15,293 bases of DNA from CAZESH01 sp964514665 (GTDB lineage: Bacteria; Bacillota; Bacilli; Paenibacillales; KCTC-25726): NCBI GenBank assembly GCA_964514665.1, contig CAZESH010000078.1, positions 1 through 15,293 on the forward strand, read 5' to 3'. This document shows, piece by piece, positions 1-6,703 of the stretch (position 1 is its first letter; every line of letters begins with the position of its first letter). Under the pieces are notes generated by a model. The model was not told the origin of the DNA and searched no databases. It was given only the letters and a program-made list of their open reading frames with translations. The position numbers and the translations under genes were made by a program.

Positions 1-471
1 GTTGTAGGCACTATAGCTATAAACAAACAGTGCCTCTAAATTGTACCATATACCTGTATGTTCATCTTTATTTCCCCACGTCCCAACTGAAACTGTTTTC
101 CCAGGTGCGATTCCAGATAATCCCCCAACTATTATGTTTGAGGAACTAACATTTTTTACTGTAATAAATGCGTGAGTTCCCCAGTTTGAGGATCCATCGC
201 CACCAGAACTTCCACTGCCGTCACCACTCGGAACTGCCCACAAGGTTAAAATAGCAACGTCTGTTGCTGCTTGAGTAACTATTGTACCATTTTTATTCTT
301 AACAATAGGTGTTTTTGCAACTGAAGAAAGTTGGCCTGCTGTAGTTGGATCAACATTTGGTTGAGCAACCACAGTGTCAGACGCAGCCATGCCAGTGCCT
401 GGAAGTATTAAACTAAAGGCAAGAAATAAAGTTGCTAGGACCGCTAAAGATTTTTTGAAGATGTTATTCAT
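1..471 (-). CDS. Secreted protein of unknown function, C-terminus beyond window edge
   Basis: The frame is open from an ATG at 471 down to the first base of the window (157 codons, no stop), so the gene is cut by the edge. A GGAGG Shine-Dalgarno lies 7 nt upstream (479-483). The N-terminus is a signal peptide: MNNIFKK, a hydrophobic stretch, then GTGMAAS with likely cleavage after residue 30. The mature part has a low-complexity Gly/Ser patch (GDGSGSSGGDGSS, about residues 94-106). After it comes a segment containing WGTHAFITVKN, GIAPGKTVSVGTWG and GIWYNLEA, which looks like a small folded beta domain. I do not recognise the family. The start codon is only 1 nt from the tnpI start on the other strand, and its ribosome binding site lies inside the first tnpI codons. 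That is unlikely to be the ancestral layout and suggests a DNA junction here. Confidence 0.8.
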   Translation of the reverse strand, partial: MNNIFKKSLAVLATLFLAFSLILPGTGMAASDTVVAQPNVDPTTAGQLSSVAKTPIVKNKNGTIVTQAATDVAILTLWAVPSGDGSGSSGGDGSSNWGTHAFITVKNVSSSNIIVGGLSGIAPGKTVSVGTWGNKDEHTGIWYNLEALFVYSYSAYN

Positions 472-472
472 T

Positions 473-1336
473 ATGAAACCTCCAATCATTTTTTATGCTT
501 TTTCCGACTACCTCAAGGCGAACGGTAAAAGCAAGAATACGATGAAAGGATATATTCTGGATCTGAATCAGTATTTCAAATGGTTTGAAGAGTCATTCGG
601 TCAAGAATGTACGGCACTCTATCGGCAAAATGTGCTGGATTATGTGAGTTACCTGAAGAATATCAAACAAAACAATGCCAAAACCATCAATCACAAGCTG
701 AGCAGCTTACGCAGCTATAATGAATTCTTGATTTCCTCCGGCGTTCAGAACGAGATGGTGATCCAAAAAACGGATATGTTGAAATTCCAAAAGGATTATG
801 CCTCCCCTACTCGAGTTACGGAATTGGAAGTTAAGCAATTTATGCAGAGAGTGCTTGAGAGCCAAAACAAGCGAAACTACGCGATTGTAATTCTTTTGGC
901 TTATACCGGAATGCGTATTTCCGAAGCGCTGTCCATCTGGCTGGGAGATTTCAACTTGCAGACCGGCGAATGTATGATCCGGAACGGCAAGGGAGAGAAA
1001 CAACGAACCGTTTTGATGAACACGAAAATTGTCAATGCCCTTCGCGATTACTTGAAGGATCGCAATCGGTATGCGACTGCCGAATCATCCAACTACTTGT
1101 TCGTCAGCAAGAAGAACGAAAGCCTCAATCGGACCGTCGTCAATCGCATCTTCCAACAGTTCAGCCCTAAAATTACGCCGCATCAACTCCGACATTTCTT
1201 TTGTACCAATGCGATTGAAAAAGGATTTAGCATTCATGAGGTTGCCAATCAAGCTGGCCATTCCAATGTCAACACGACTCTACTCTACACAAATCCGGAT
1301 AAAGCCAAGCTGAAACGTAAAATGGAACTTTTATAA
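473..1336 (+). CDS. tnpI: TnpI-type tyrosine recombinase (cointegrate resolvase of a Tn4430-like transposon)
   Basis: The protein has 287 residues from the ATG at 473. Longer starts would run antisense through the secreted-protein gene. An N-terminal SAM-like core-binding domain (about 7-110, with SDYLKANGKSKNTMKGY) precedes a catalytic domain (about 112-287). The tyrosine-recombinase set is visible: R148 in AYTGMRISEA, K173 in GKGEKQR, H237 and R240 in PHQLRHFF, H263 in AGHS and nucleophile Y272 in LYTN. It lies directly upstream of a Tn3-family transposase in the same direction. This is the tnpI-tnpA order of Tn4430/Tn5401, where TnpI resolves cointegrates at an internal resolution site just upstream of tnpI. 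That upstream DNA is not present here: the region before codon 1 belongs to the divergent secreted-protein gene, and no clear Shine-Dalgarno is seen. TnpI may therefore be poorly expressed, or its true N-terminus replaced. A XerC/D-like integrase is the alternative label. Confidence 0.85.
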   Translation: MKPPIIFYAFSDYLKANGKSKNTMKGYILDLNQYFKWFEESFGQECTALYRQNVLDYVSYLKNIKQNNAKTINHKLSSLRSYNEFLISSGVQNEMVIQKTDMLKFQKDYASPTRVTELEVKQFMQRVLESQNKRNYAIVILLAYTGMRISEALSIWLGDFNLQTGECMIRNGKGEKQRTVLMNTKIVNALRDYLKDRNRYATAESSNYLFVSKKNESLNRTVVNRIFQQFSPKITPHQLRHFFCTNAIEKGFSIHEVANQAGHSNVNTTLLYTNPDKAKLKRKMELL

Positions 1337-1351
1337 CGGAAGGTGTGTGCG

Positions 1352-4298
1352 ATGAGAGGAAAAGAGTTGCTGACAGCGGATCAGCGGGAAGAATTTATGC
1401 AAATCCCGTCCGAAAGTGACTGGGATTTGGGCACTTACTACACGTTTTCTCAACATGACCTCGACATCATTAATAACCATAGGCGGGATCACAATCGTCT
1501 CGGATTCGCCGTTCAATTGGCCGTCCTGCGTTTCCCCAGCTGGTCCCTAACGGATATAAAGGCTATTCCAGAAACGGTGCTTTGCTATATCGCCAACCAG
1601 GTCGGCGTTGATCCCGACGTTTTTCCGCTCTATGCTCAACGAGAACCTACCCGCCGGGAACACATGGAGGAAATTCGGCAAGCTTACGGTTACCGAAATT
1701 TCACATTGCGGGAATATCGGACAACCTCCCAGATCATGTTGAAGTATACCATGGAAAACGGGAATGCGATCTATTTGCTTCGCGCCGCCATTGATGAGCT
1801 GCGCAAGCAAAAAATCATTCTGCCCGCCATGACCACACTTGAGCGTTTGGTATGGGAAGTTCGTCAACGAGCCGAAGAAAAAATATTCAAGTTACTTATT
1901 TCTACTCTGACTCCGGTGCAGATTAAAAAAATGGAACGTTTGCTTTCCCCGATGCCGGAAAGCAGCAAAACGTATCTGGCCTGGTTGCGTGAAATCCCCG
2001 GAAGCAGTTCTCCCGACGCTTTTCTTCGAGTGATCGAAAAACTTGAATATGTACGGGATCTTCAACTGCAAATCGATACAAAAGGCATTCATCCGAACCG
2101 ATTGCGCCAGCTCTCCAAAGTTGGGGCGAGATATGAACCGCATTCCTTTCGGCGGTTCGACGATCCCAAAAGATACGCCATCCTGGTTGCTTATCTCATT
2201 GAATTGATTCAAGATTTGACGGATCAGGCGTTTGAAATCCACGACCGGCAGATCCTGCAACTGCTGTCGAAGGGGCGAAAAGCACAAGAAGAAATCCAAA
2301 AACAAAACGGAAAATTGATTAATGAGAAAGTGGTCATGTTTGCCGATCTTGGCGCAGCTCTTATCAAAGCCCGCAGCGAAGGCATCGATCCGTTTGCTGT
2401 GTTAGATGCCGTGATGCCTTGGGATAAGCTTGTCGCATCCGTGGAGGAAGCCAAGCGGCTGGCGCGACCTGTTGATTATGACTATTTGGACTTGCTCGAA
2501 AGGAAATTCTATACGCTCCGGAAATACACGCCAACGCTGTTAAAATCGCTGGAGTTTCGGTCAACCAAGTCGGCTAAGCCGCTAATGAAGGCGGTCGATA
2601 TCATCCGGGATATGAATGAAACCGGAAAGCGAAAGGTTCCGGAAGGCGCACCGCTGAACTTCGTTTCGAACCGCTGGCAGAAGCACGTCTATGACGCTGA
2701 CGGAACCATCAACCGGCATTATTACGAAATGTCTGTGCTGACTGAACTTCGTAATTATGTTCGCTCTGGTGATGTGTCCATCGTCGGCAGCCGACAGCAT
2801 AAAGATTTCGATGAATACTTGGTGTCAAAAGAAAAATGGGCACAAATTGAACCCGACGCTACCATACTCGCGGTGGGCATGTCAGCCAACGATTACTTGG
2901 CCGAACGCACAGATTCGCTGCTCAAAAGGCTGGAATGGGTTTCGAATCATGTGGAAGATTTGGAAGGCGTTAATATCGATAACGGCAAGCTTCATATCGA
3001 TCGATTGGAAAAGGATACTCCAGAAGATGCACGCAATTTCAGCCTTTCCCTCTATGAGCTGCTGCCACGCATTAAACTAACCGATTTGCTCATGGAAGTT
3101 GCCAATTGGACGAAATTTCATGAGCAGTTCGTTCACGCTTCAACCAATCGCCCACCGAATGAGGAGGAAACGAAGATATTGATGGCCGCGATCATGGCCA
3201 TGGGCACAAATATTGGCTTGACCAAGATGGCCGATGCCACTCCAGATATTTCATACCGGCAAATGGCCAATACAACCCAATGGCGGCTCCATGAAGATGC
3301 CATGAACAAAGCGCAATCCGTTCTTGTCAATTACCATCATAAATTATCACTCCCCACCTATTGGGGCGACGGTACCTCGTCATCATCTGATGGGAGTTGC
3401 CGCGCTTCATGCCGATGCAAATCCACATTACGGTACAGGAAAAGGTGCAACGATTTATCGGTTCGTGAGTGATCAATTTTCCACGTTTTACACCAAAGTC
3501 ATCAATACGAATGCAAGGGATGCGGTGCATGTCATTGACGGCTTACTTTACCACGAAACAGATTTGGCCATCGAGGAGCATTATACAGATACAGCTGGTT
3601 ACACCGATCAAGTCTTTGGATTGACGCAGTTGCTCGGTTTTCGATTCGCGCCGCGGTTGCGCGACCTGTCTGACTCCAAGTTGTACGTTATCGGGAAGGC
3701 AAGTCAATATCCGAAATTGGAGAAGCTGTTGCGCGGACAAATCAATACAAAGATCATTCGAGAGAACTACGATGATGTGTTGCGGCTGGCGCATTCCATC
3801 CGGGAAGGAACGGCTTCCGCATCACTGATTATGGAGAAATTAGGTTCTTATGCAAGACAGAATCGGCTGGCAACGGCACTTAGGGAAATGGGGAGAATTG
3901 AAAAAACGATTTTCATCCTGGATTACCTTTCGAGCGAGGCATTGCGGCGAAGAATCCATCGGGGGTTGAATAAAGGGGAAGCCATGAACGCATTGGCCAG
4001 AGCGATCTTTTTTGGAAAACACGGGGAAATACGGGAACGCGCGCTTCAAGATCAGCTCCAGCGAGCCAGCGCGTTGAATATCATCATCAATGCGGTTAGC
4101 GTATGGAACACGGTCTATTTGACCCAAGCTACAGAATTTATAAGAGACAACAGGCGATTGAAGGAAGAATTGCTGAAGCACATTTCTCCGCTTGGATGGG
4201 AACATATCAATTTCTTAGGCGAATACAAATTTGACTTGAAACAAATCTCGGCGTTAAAGGGCTTGCGTCCGTTAAAATCCCCGTCGAACGAAGCGTAG
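1352..4298 (+). pseudogene. tnpA: Tn3-family transposase (Tn4430 type), frameshifted by a small deletion
   Basis: The start is the ATG at 1352, 8 nt after GGAAGG (1338-1343). The first frame continues to a stop at 3472, but true homology leaves it at about 3390 and resumes in another frame to 4298. The N-terminal part has the DUF4158-like DNA-binding region and a long helical middle. The DDE residues are split by the lesion. The first Asp is in SSSDG (3389-3391, residue 680). The second is in HYTDTAGYTD and the Glu in GLNKGEAMNALARA, both in the second frame. Spacings (72 residues allowing for five lost ones, then 130) match my memory of Tn4430 TnpA (D679, D751, E881). The lesion removes about 17 bp after GATGGG; restoring 17 bp gives 987 codons, the length I recall for Tn4430 TnpA. 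The C-terminus keeps the family signature SPLGWEHINFLGEY. As written, no full catalytic site can be made, so the transposon is probably immobile without help in trans. Confidence 0.92.
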
Positions 4299-4348
4299 CA
4301 TCTGGCAACCACATTGAGAGAAATCCGGATTTTTAAGTGATATGAGAG

Positions 4349-4386
4349 CTTAGCGTACGTTTTTCGCGTTTTGTTGGCGGGACCCC
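4349..4386 (+). repeat. 38-bp right terminal inverted repeat of the Tn4430-like transposon
   Basis: Read on the minus strand, this stretch starts GGGGTCCCGCC and ends ACGCTAAG, with an A-rich middle. That is the form of the 38-bp ends of Tn4430 and relatives (GGGGTACCGCC...ACGCTAAG, from memory). It lies 50 bp after the tnpA stop, where the right end is expected. The five bases after it, AAGAA (4387-4391), would be one copy of the 5-bp target duplication. No matching left end is visible in 1-472. Confidence 0.85.
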
Positions 4387-4716
4387 AAGAACTGTTGGCC
4401 ATGCACGCTGACGCGATGAAGAAGAAACATGCGATCTATTTATTTGAATCATCGTGGAAGAAGAAGTACACGGACCGGGGAATACGAAAGATTTTGGCCA
4501 AATATTCTGAGGAAGCTGGTCTTGTTCAAAACTTGTCGCCACATAAGCTGCGACATTTCCTGTTGACCTGGCTCAAAAAAGCAAGGCATCGATGACGCAC
4601 TCATACAGCCGTATTCCGGTCATGAAAGCCGGAAGTCATTGGAAATCTATTCAAAGCTTGCAATCACCGATGCCCAGCAGGAATATAACGAGGTTATCAA
4701 TAAATTTCCCATTTAA
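4387..4716 (+). pseudogene. Tyrosine-type integrase, C-terminal remnant cut by the transposon and frameshifted
   Basis: Coding similarity starts right after the transposon end with EELLAM-like residues (QELLAMHADAMKKKHAIYLF). It carries a second tyrosine-recombinase catalytic end: HKLRHF (His-x-x-Arg box) and, after a frame change, YSGHESRKSLEIYSKL with the GH motif and the Tyr nucleophile, ending NKFPI and a stop at 4714-4716. The frame change falls in a run of six A at 4575-4580; five A would restore AAG CAA GGC ATC and one continuous protein. The N-terminal part is absent from the window. The simplest reading is that the transposon inserted into this integrase gene, whose 5' part would lie beyond the lost left end. 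It is a different protein from TnpI. Confidence 0.85.
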
Positions 4717-5272
4717 TTACATCTACTTTGCCCTTGGTGACAGCTACGCTGGTACTACCCCTTCATACACGAGAGATATTGCGCAAGTTACTTTTCGCGA
4801 AACACGAACGTATATTCCATGACAAAATATTATCATTCTGCCTTGCTATACTAAAGCTACCAAGTACAAAGGATGCTCGATGACGAGTTCTCCGTTGGAT
4901 TACAGCAAGAAAGCTTGCCAATTCGTCATTGAACAGATAACTGAACAGGATCTGCTGAGCATGGTTGCTCATTCAAGGTGCACAGTACGTGATAAAACGA
5001 ATGCCGCCTGGGAGAGAACGGAAGCTATTTAAACTGCAACCTGAAAATCTATCGCCTGTTGATTAATCACGGAATCACAATGCATCCATTTTATGGGATT
5101 GACCAAATCCGGGCATTCCAAACACCCATATTTACTTTAGTCATTATTCAATAAAACAAGGGGTCAACGTCATGAACTGCTCAACAAGCAAGCTGGAAAA
5201 ACAAAAATCGTGGTCAGAGGACCTGAGATATCAGCAATTGCAAGATCCGTGAATAATCAAGGAGGAATGACA
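4717..5272 (+). other. Gene-poor stretch with decayed coding-like fragments
   Basis: About 550 bp without a convincing gene. Short open stretches look protein-like but are broken. Examples are FALGDSYAGTTPSY (about 4726-4770, vaguely like the start of a GDS-type hydrolase), QYVIKRMPPGRERKLFK (about 4985-5035), NLKIYRLLINHGITMHPFYG in another frame (about 5041-5100), and KTKIVVRGPEISAIARS running into the next gene (about 5199-5250). None has both a start with a ribosome binding site and a conserved domain I can name. I read it as degraded sequence flanking the integrase remnant. Confidence 0.4.
4880..5032 (+). CDS. Possible 50-residue ORF, unknown, may be a gene remnant
   Basis: An ATG at 4880 opens 50 codons (starting MTSSPLDYSKKACQFVIEQI and ending AAWERTEAI). 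GGATG at 4871-4875 is a weak ribosome binding site. Protein-like segments continue in the other two frames just downstream, so this may be a fragment of a frameshifted gene rather than a real small protein. No motif is recognised. Confidence 0.25.
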   Translation: MTSSPLDYSKKACQFVIEQITEQDLLSMVAHSRCTVRDKTNAAWERTEAI

Positions 5273-5485
5273 ATGGTTTGGATTAACGTCGATAAACCCT
5301 TAAAAAGTTGCACTTTGCATTCGGCAAACAGCTGTACTTATGTCATGAAAAAATCCGAAACAAACTTTAAAGGAATTAACCGCATCAAAAGAGATGGGGG
5401 ATGGATTTCGTTCCCTAATCAATCCGCAGCTTTAATTTTTTTTGAAGATCTTTATCCCAATTATGAATGGAGAGAGCATTGCTGA
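5273..5485 (+). CDS. Small cysteine-containing protein of unknown function (70 residues)
   Basis: The start is the ATG at 5273, 7 nt after an excellent AAGGAGG; the ATG at 5267 is too close to it. The product is soluble, with no signal peptide or membrane segment. It has two cysteines near the N-terminus in CTLHSANSCTYV, a basic central part (KGINRIKRDGGWISF) and an aromatic C-terminus ending EWREHC. The spacing C-x2-H-x5-C followed by a late H-C could bind a metal, but this is only an inference. The GGW-x-SF segment and codon choice look like a conserved protein rather than chance. I believe similar short hypothetical proteins occur in Firmicutes, but I cannot name a family. It stands alone between the integrase remnant and the dif-like region. 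Confidence 0.6.
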   Translation: MVWINVDKPLKSCTLHSANSCTYVMKKSETNFKGINRIKRDGGWISFPNQSAALIFFEDLYPNYEWREHC

Positions 5486-5578
5486 TTTCGGATATTCAAA
5501 TATTTGGGGAAACCATATGCATCATGTGTTATTTTTTGGTAAAGAAGGGGATGTCAACAGTTTTGTCGAATGAATTAA

Positions 5579-5599
5579 AAGTTTGTCATTTACAAACTT
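5579..5599. repeat. Perfect 8-bp inverted repeat (AAGTTTGT / ACAAACTT)
   Basis: AAGTTTGT at 5579-5586 and ACAAACTT at 5592-5599 are separated by five bases. There is no T-run, so it is not a convincing terminator. It lies 20 bp before the 28-bp palindrome at 5620 and could be an operator or an accessory protein site. Confidence 0.45.
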
Positions 5600-5619
5600 C
5601 AGGTGATTTGAAGAGAAGT

Positions 5620-5647
5620 AGTTTACATAATTAATGTTATGTAAACT
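5620..5647. repeat. 28-bp dif-like palindrome with two XerD-type arms
   Basis: Two perfect 11-bp inverted arms, AGTTTACATAA and TTATGTAAACT, flank a 6-bp centre TTAATG. The 11-6-11 layout is the architecture of XerC/XerD sites. The arm TTATGTAAACT equals the XerD-binding half of B. subtilis dif (from memory). The same left arm is found in the site at 6207-6234. Having the XerD-type arm on both sides is unusual, because normal dif sites have one XerC-type and one XerD-type arm. It could be a recombination product, a site for a XerD-like recombinase alone, or a repressor operator. Confidence 0.55.
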
Positions 5648-5733
5648 ATCATAATAAAATTAGGGAATACGGTCTTGATAGAAAAATTAGTAATTAATTG
5701 ATATTATAAAATAAGTATAAAATCCCCGTGTAA

Positions 5734-5778
5734 TAGGATTGTCCGGCGACCTTGCAAGACAAAATCCTAAATTAGGAG
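5734..5778 (+). promoter_or_regulatory. Possible translational RNA switch in the leader of the 32-codon ORF
   Basis: TAGGATT (5734-5740) can pair with AATCCTA (5763-5769), with GTC/GAC extending the stem inside. The same CCTA (5766-5769) can instead pair with TAGG (5773-5776), part of the TAGGAG ribosome binding site 6 nt before the ATG at 5785. The two pairings exclude each other, which is the logic of a switch controlling ribosome access. No known riboswitch class is recognised. Confidence 0.3.
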
Positions 5779-5784
5779 ATAACG

Positions 5785-5883
5785 ATGAAATCTGAGGCGG
5801 AAACACGAAAAGAGCTAACACAAAACCAAAAGAAAGAATCCATGTCGTACGACAAGAACATACGCCGATTCAAACCCGCATAA
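5785..5883 (+). CDS. Putative 32-residue basic peptide, unknown
   Basis: The ATG at 5785 follows TAGGAG with 6 nt spacing. The ORF starts MKSEAETRKELTQNQKKESM and ends RRFKPA. It is highly charged and has no hydrophobic segment. The stop codon sits in the loop of an intrinsic terminator, which makes a compact leader-ORF-terminator unit. Part of the coding sequence (5842-5861) is one copy of the local palindromic repeat family. It could be a leader peptide, a small regulatory protein or a chance ORF within a small RNA. Confidence 0.35.
   Translation: MKSEAETRKELTQNQKKESMSYDKNIRRFKPA
5842..5861 (+). repeat. Repeat-family copy (half type), plus strand
   Basis: ATGTCG-TA-CGACAAGAACAT matches the minus-strand copy at 7423-7442 at 18 of 20 positions. 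It carries the left part of the family motif (GTCG, two variable bases, CGACAAGAAC). Confidence 0.6.
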
Positions 5884-5899
5884 ATTGCGGGTTTTTGTT
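5872..5899 (+). terminator. Intrinsic terminator after the 32-codon ORF
   Basis: AAACCCGCA (5872-5880) and TGCGGGTTT (5886-5894) form a perfect 9-bp stem around a 5-nt loop, followed by T-rich sequence. It can act in the plus direction for the small ORF transcript. Confidence 0.85.
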
Positions 5900-5931
5900 T
5901 TCAATCGGACAAGTTTTTGACGCGGACGGAA

Positions 5932-5945
5932 GACAAGAACTTGTC
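5932..5945. repeat. Palindromic repeat-family core, GACAAG-AA-CTTGTC
   Basis: A full 14-bp core with 6-bp inverted arms, flanked by GGAA on the left and CC on the right. A related half copy lies just before it on the minus strand (5899-5920, CTTGTCCGATTG). Confidence 0.7.
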
Positions 5946-5961
5946 CCTTTTGTGGACGCGC

Positions 5962-5975
5962 GACAAGAACTTGTC
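5962..5975. repeat. Palindromic repeat-family core, GACAAG-AA-CTTGTC
   Basis: A second full core 30 bp from the first, in the same orientation, with the family flanks (GCGC on the left, CCGTTG on the right). Confidence 0.7.
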
Positions 5976-6150
5976 CCGTTGCCGCATAATGTTCATTCAA
6001 GTAGTGGATACACACAGTAATCAATGGTAAACGCTGTATCACTTGAAAATGTAAGAGTTGGTTGGAATGAGCTCATTCTTACGAGCGGCAATGCATCCGA
6101 AAAGATTATGTTTGATGCGAGACAGTAATTCTTTCCGCATGGGACAATCG

Positions 6151-6164
6151 GACAAGTTCTTGTC
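6151..6164. repeat. Palindromic repeat-family core, opposite orientation
   Basis: GACAAG-TT-CTTGTC, the reverse complement of the copies at 5932 and 5962. On the minus strand it has the fullest flanks, TGTCGGAC on the left and CGATTG on the right. It lies 43 bp before the dif-like site. Confidence 0.7.
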
Positions 6165-6206
6165 GTCCGACAGCACATAATGATGGGTACATGTCACATT
6201 CTAGTA

Positions 6207-6234
6207 AGTTTACATAATATATATTATCGGACCT
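6207..6234 (-). other. dif: dif-like XerC/XerD recombination site
   Basis: On the minus strand the 28 bp divide into a left arm AGGTCCGATAA, a 6-bp centre TATATA and a right arm TTATGTAAACT. Centre and right (XerD-side) arm equal those of the B. subtilis dif site as I remember it, and the left arm agrees at 7 of 11 positions, so 24 of 28 overall. Such sites are where the XerC/XerD-type recombinases (CodV/RipX in Bacillus) resolve chromosome dimers at the replication terminus. They are also used by integrative elements and plasmids. Its location among decayed mobile DNA fits either a terminus or a mobile-element attachment site. Which one depends on whether a second site exists elsewhere in the genome. 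Confidence 0.7.
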
Positions 6235-6247
6235 ATGTAAAGGACTG

Positions 6248-6280
6248 CCCGGGGCGCTTATGTTCCCGGGTTTTCTTGTT
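6248..6280 (+). terminator. Likely intrinsic terminator beside the dif-like site
   Basis: CCCGGG (6248-6253) and CCCGGG (6265-6270) pair across an 11-nt loop, followed by TTTTCTTGTT in the plus direction. No plus-strand gene just upstream is supported. In the minus direction, after the three-gene operon ending at 6321, the stem has no T-run. Confidence 0.5.
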
Positions 6281-6287
6281 ATTGTCG

Positions 6288-6315
6288 TCGTCGGATGTCA
6301 AGAACTTGTACCGTT
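6288..6315 (+). repeat. Degenerate repeat-family copy
   Basis: GTCGGATGTCAAGAACTTG followed by TACCGTTT matches the family pattern with changes in the first arm (GTCAAG for GACAAG) and the last base of the core. Confidence 0.55.
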
Positions 6316-6320
6316 TATTA

Positions 6321-6500
6321 TTAATTGATCCATCCCTCACTAATTTGGAATTGAACAATACGTGCAGTCTTGGCTTTTTGTTTGTATCCCGGGTGCATAT
6401 CATTGATCCAATTGACAAAAAACTCTCTAATGACGCTCCTGTATTGTTCTTCGTTCTTTATGTACAAATCATTCAAAAAATATGGATTGGCTATTTTCAT
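6321..6500 (-). CDS. Third gene of an overlapping operon, 59 residues, unknown
   Basis: The ATG at 6500 overlaps the TGA of the preceding gene as ATGA, a sign of translational coupling. The product starts MKIANPYFLNDLYIKNEEQY and ends QISEGWIN. It is soluble, aromatic-rich and mixed in charge (VIREFFVNWINDMHPGYKQK). The sequence composition is protein-like and free of stops until a TAA at 6321. It is short enough for automatic gene finders to miss. No family is recognised. Confidence 0.5.
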   Translation of the reverse strand: MKIANPYFLNDLYIKNEEQYRSVIREFFVNWINDMHPGYKQKAKTARIVQFQISEGWIN

Positions 6501-6703
6501 GAAAAATTTTCATGAAAAATTCTCCGTTCGACATTCCCAAATATTTGATGAAATCTGCCCGTTAATGGAGAAGGCCACCGATCAATGTTCGGTAGCCATC
6601 TCATGATGTTTTTTGTATCAAAATGATATCCTGCATATAATTTGACAAAATCGAGCCCCTGCATGTCCCGGAGAAAAATGACGCCTCGATCCTCCACGGT
6701 CAT
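6497..6703 (-). CDS. Second gene of an overlapping operon, 68 residues, unknown
   Basis: The ATG at 6703 overlaps the stop of the upstream gene by ATGA, and its own TGA overlaps the next ATG in the same way. The product begins MTVEDRGVIFLRDMQGLDFV. It contains IMRWLPNIDRWPSPLTG and ends RRIFHENFS. It has no signal peptide or clear membrane segment. The tight coupling implies that the three products are made together and may act together. Its 3' end contains a 13-bp tandem repeat (6493-6518), so the last residues may be a recent change. Confidence 0.55.
   Translation of the reverse strand: MTVEDRGVIFLRDMQGLDFVKLYAGYHFDTKNIMRWLPNIDRWPSPLTGRFHQIFGNVERRIFHENFS

Noticed and set aside
374..472. 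Longer start for the tnpI reading frame (33 extra residues)
   Set aside because: These codons are antisense to the signal-peptide region of the secreted-protein gene, which has a proper ribosome binding site. TnpI length also fits the later ATG.
4726..4822. ALGDSYAG segment as a GDS-type lipase start
   Set aside because: Only a few residues match the block I motif, and the frame ends after about 30 residues with no further family blocks.
5842..6315. CRISPR array
   Set aside because: The repeats are short, occur in both orientations, vary in sequence and have irregular spacing. There are no uniform spacers and no cas genes.
6180..6515. Plus-strand open frame of 111 codons
   Set aside because: It reads across the dif-like site, a terminator hairpin and antisense to the third operon gene, has no ribosome binding site and shows no protein-like pattern.
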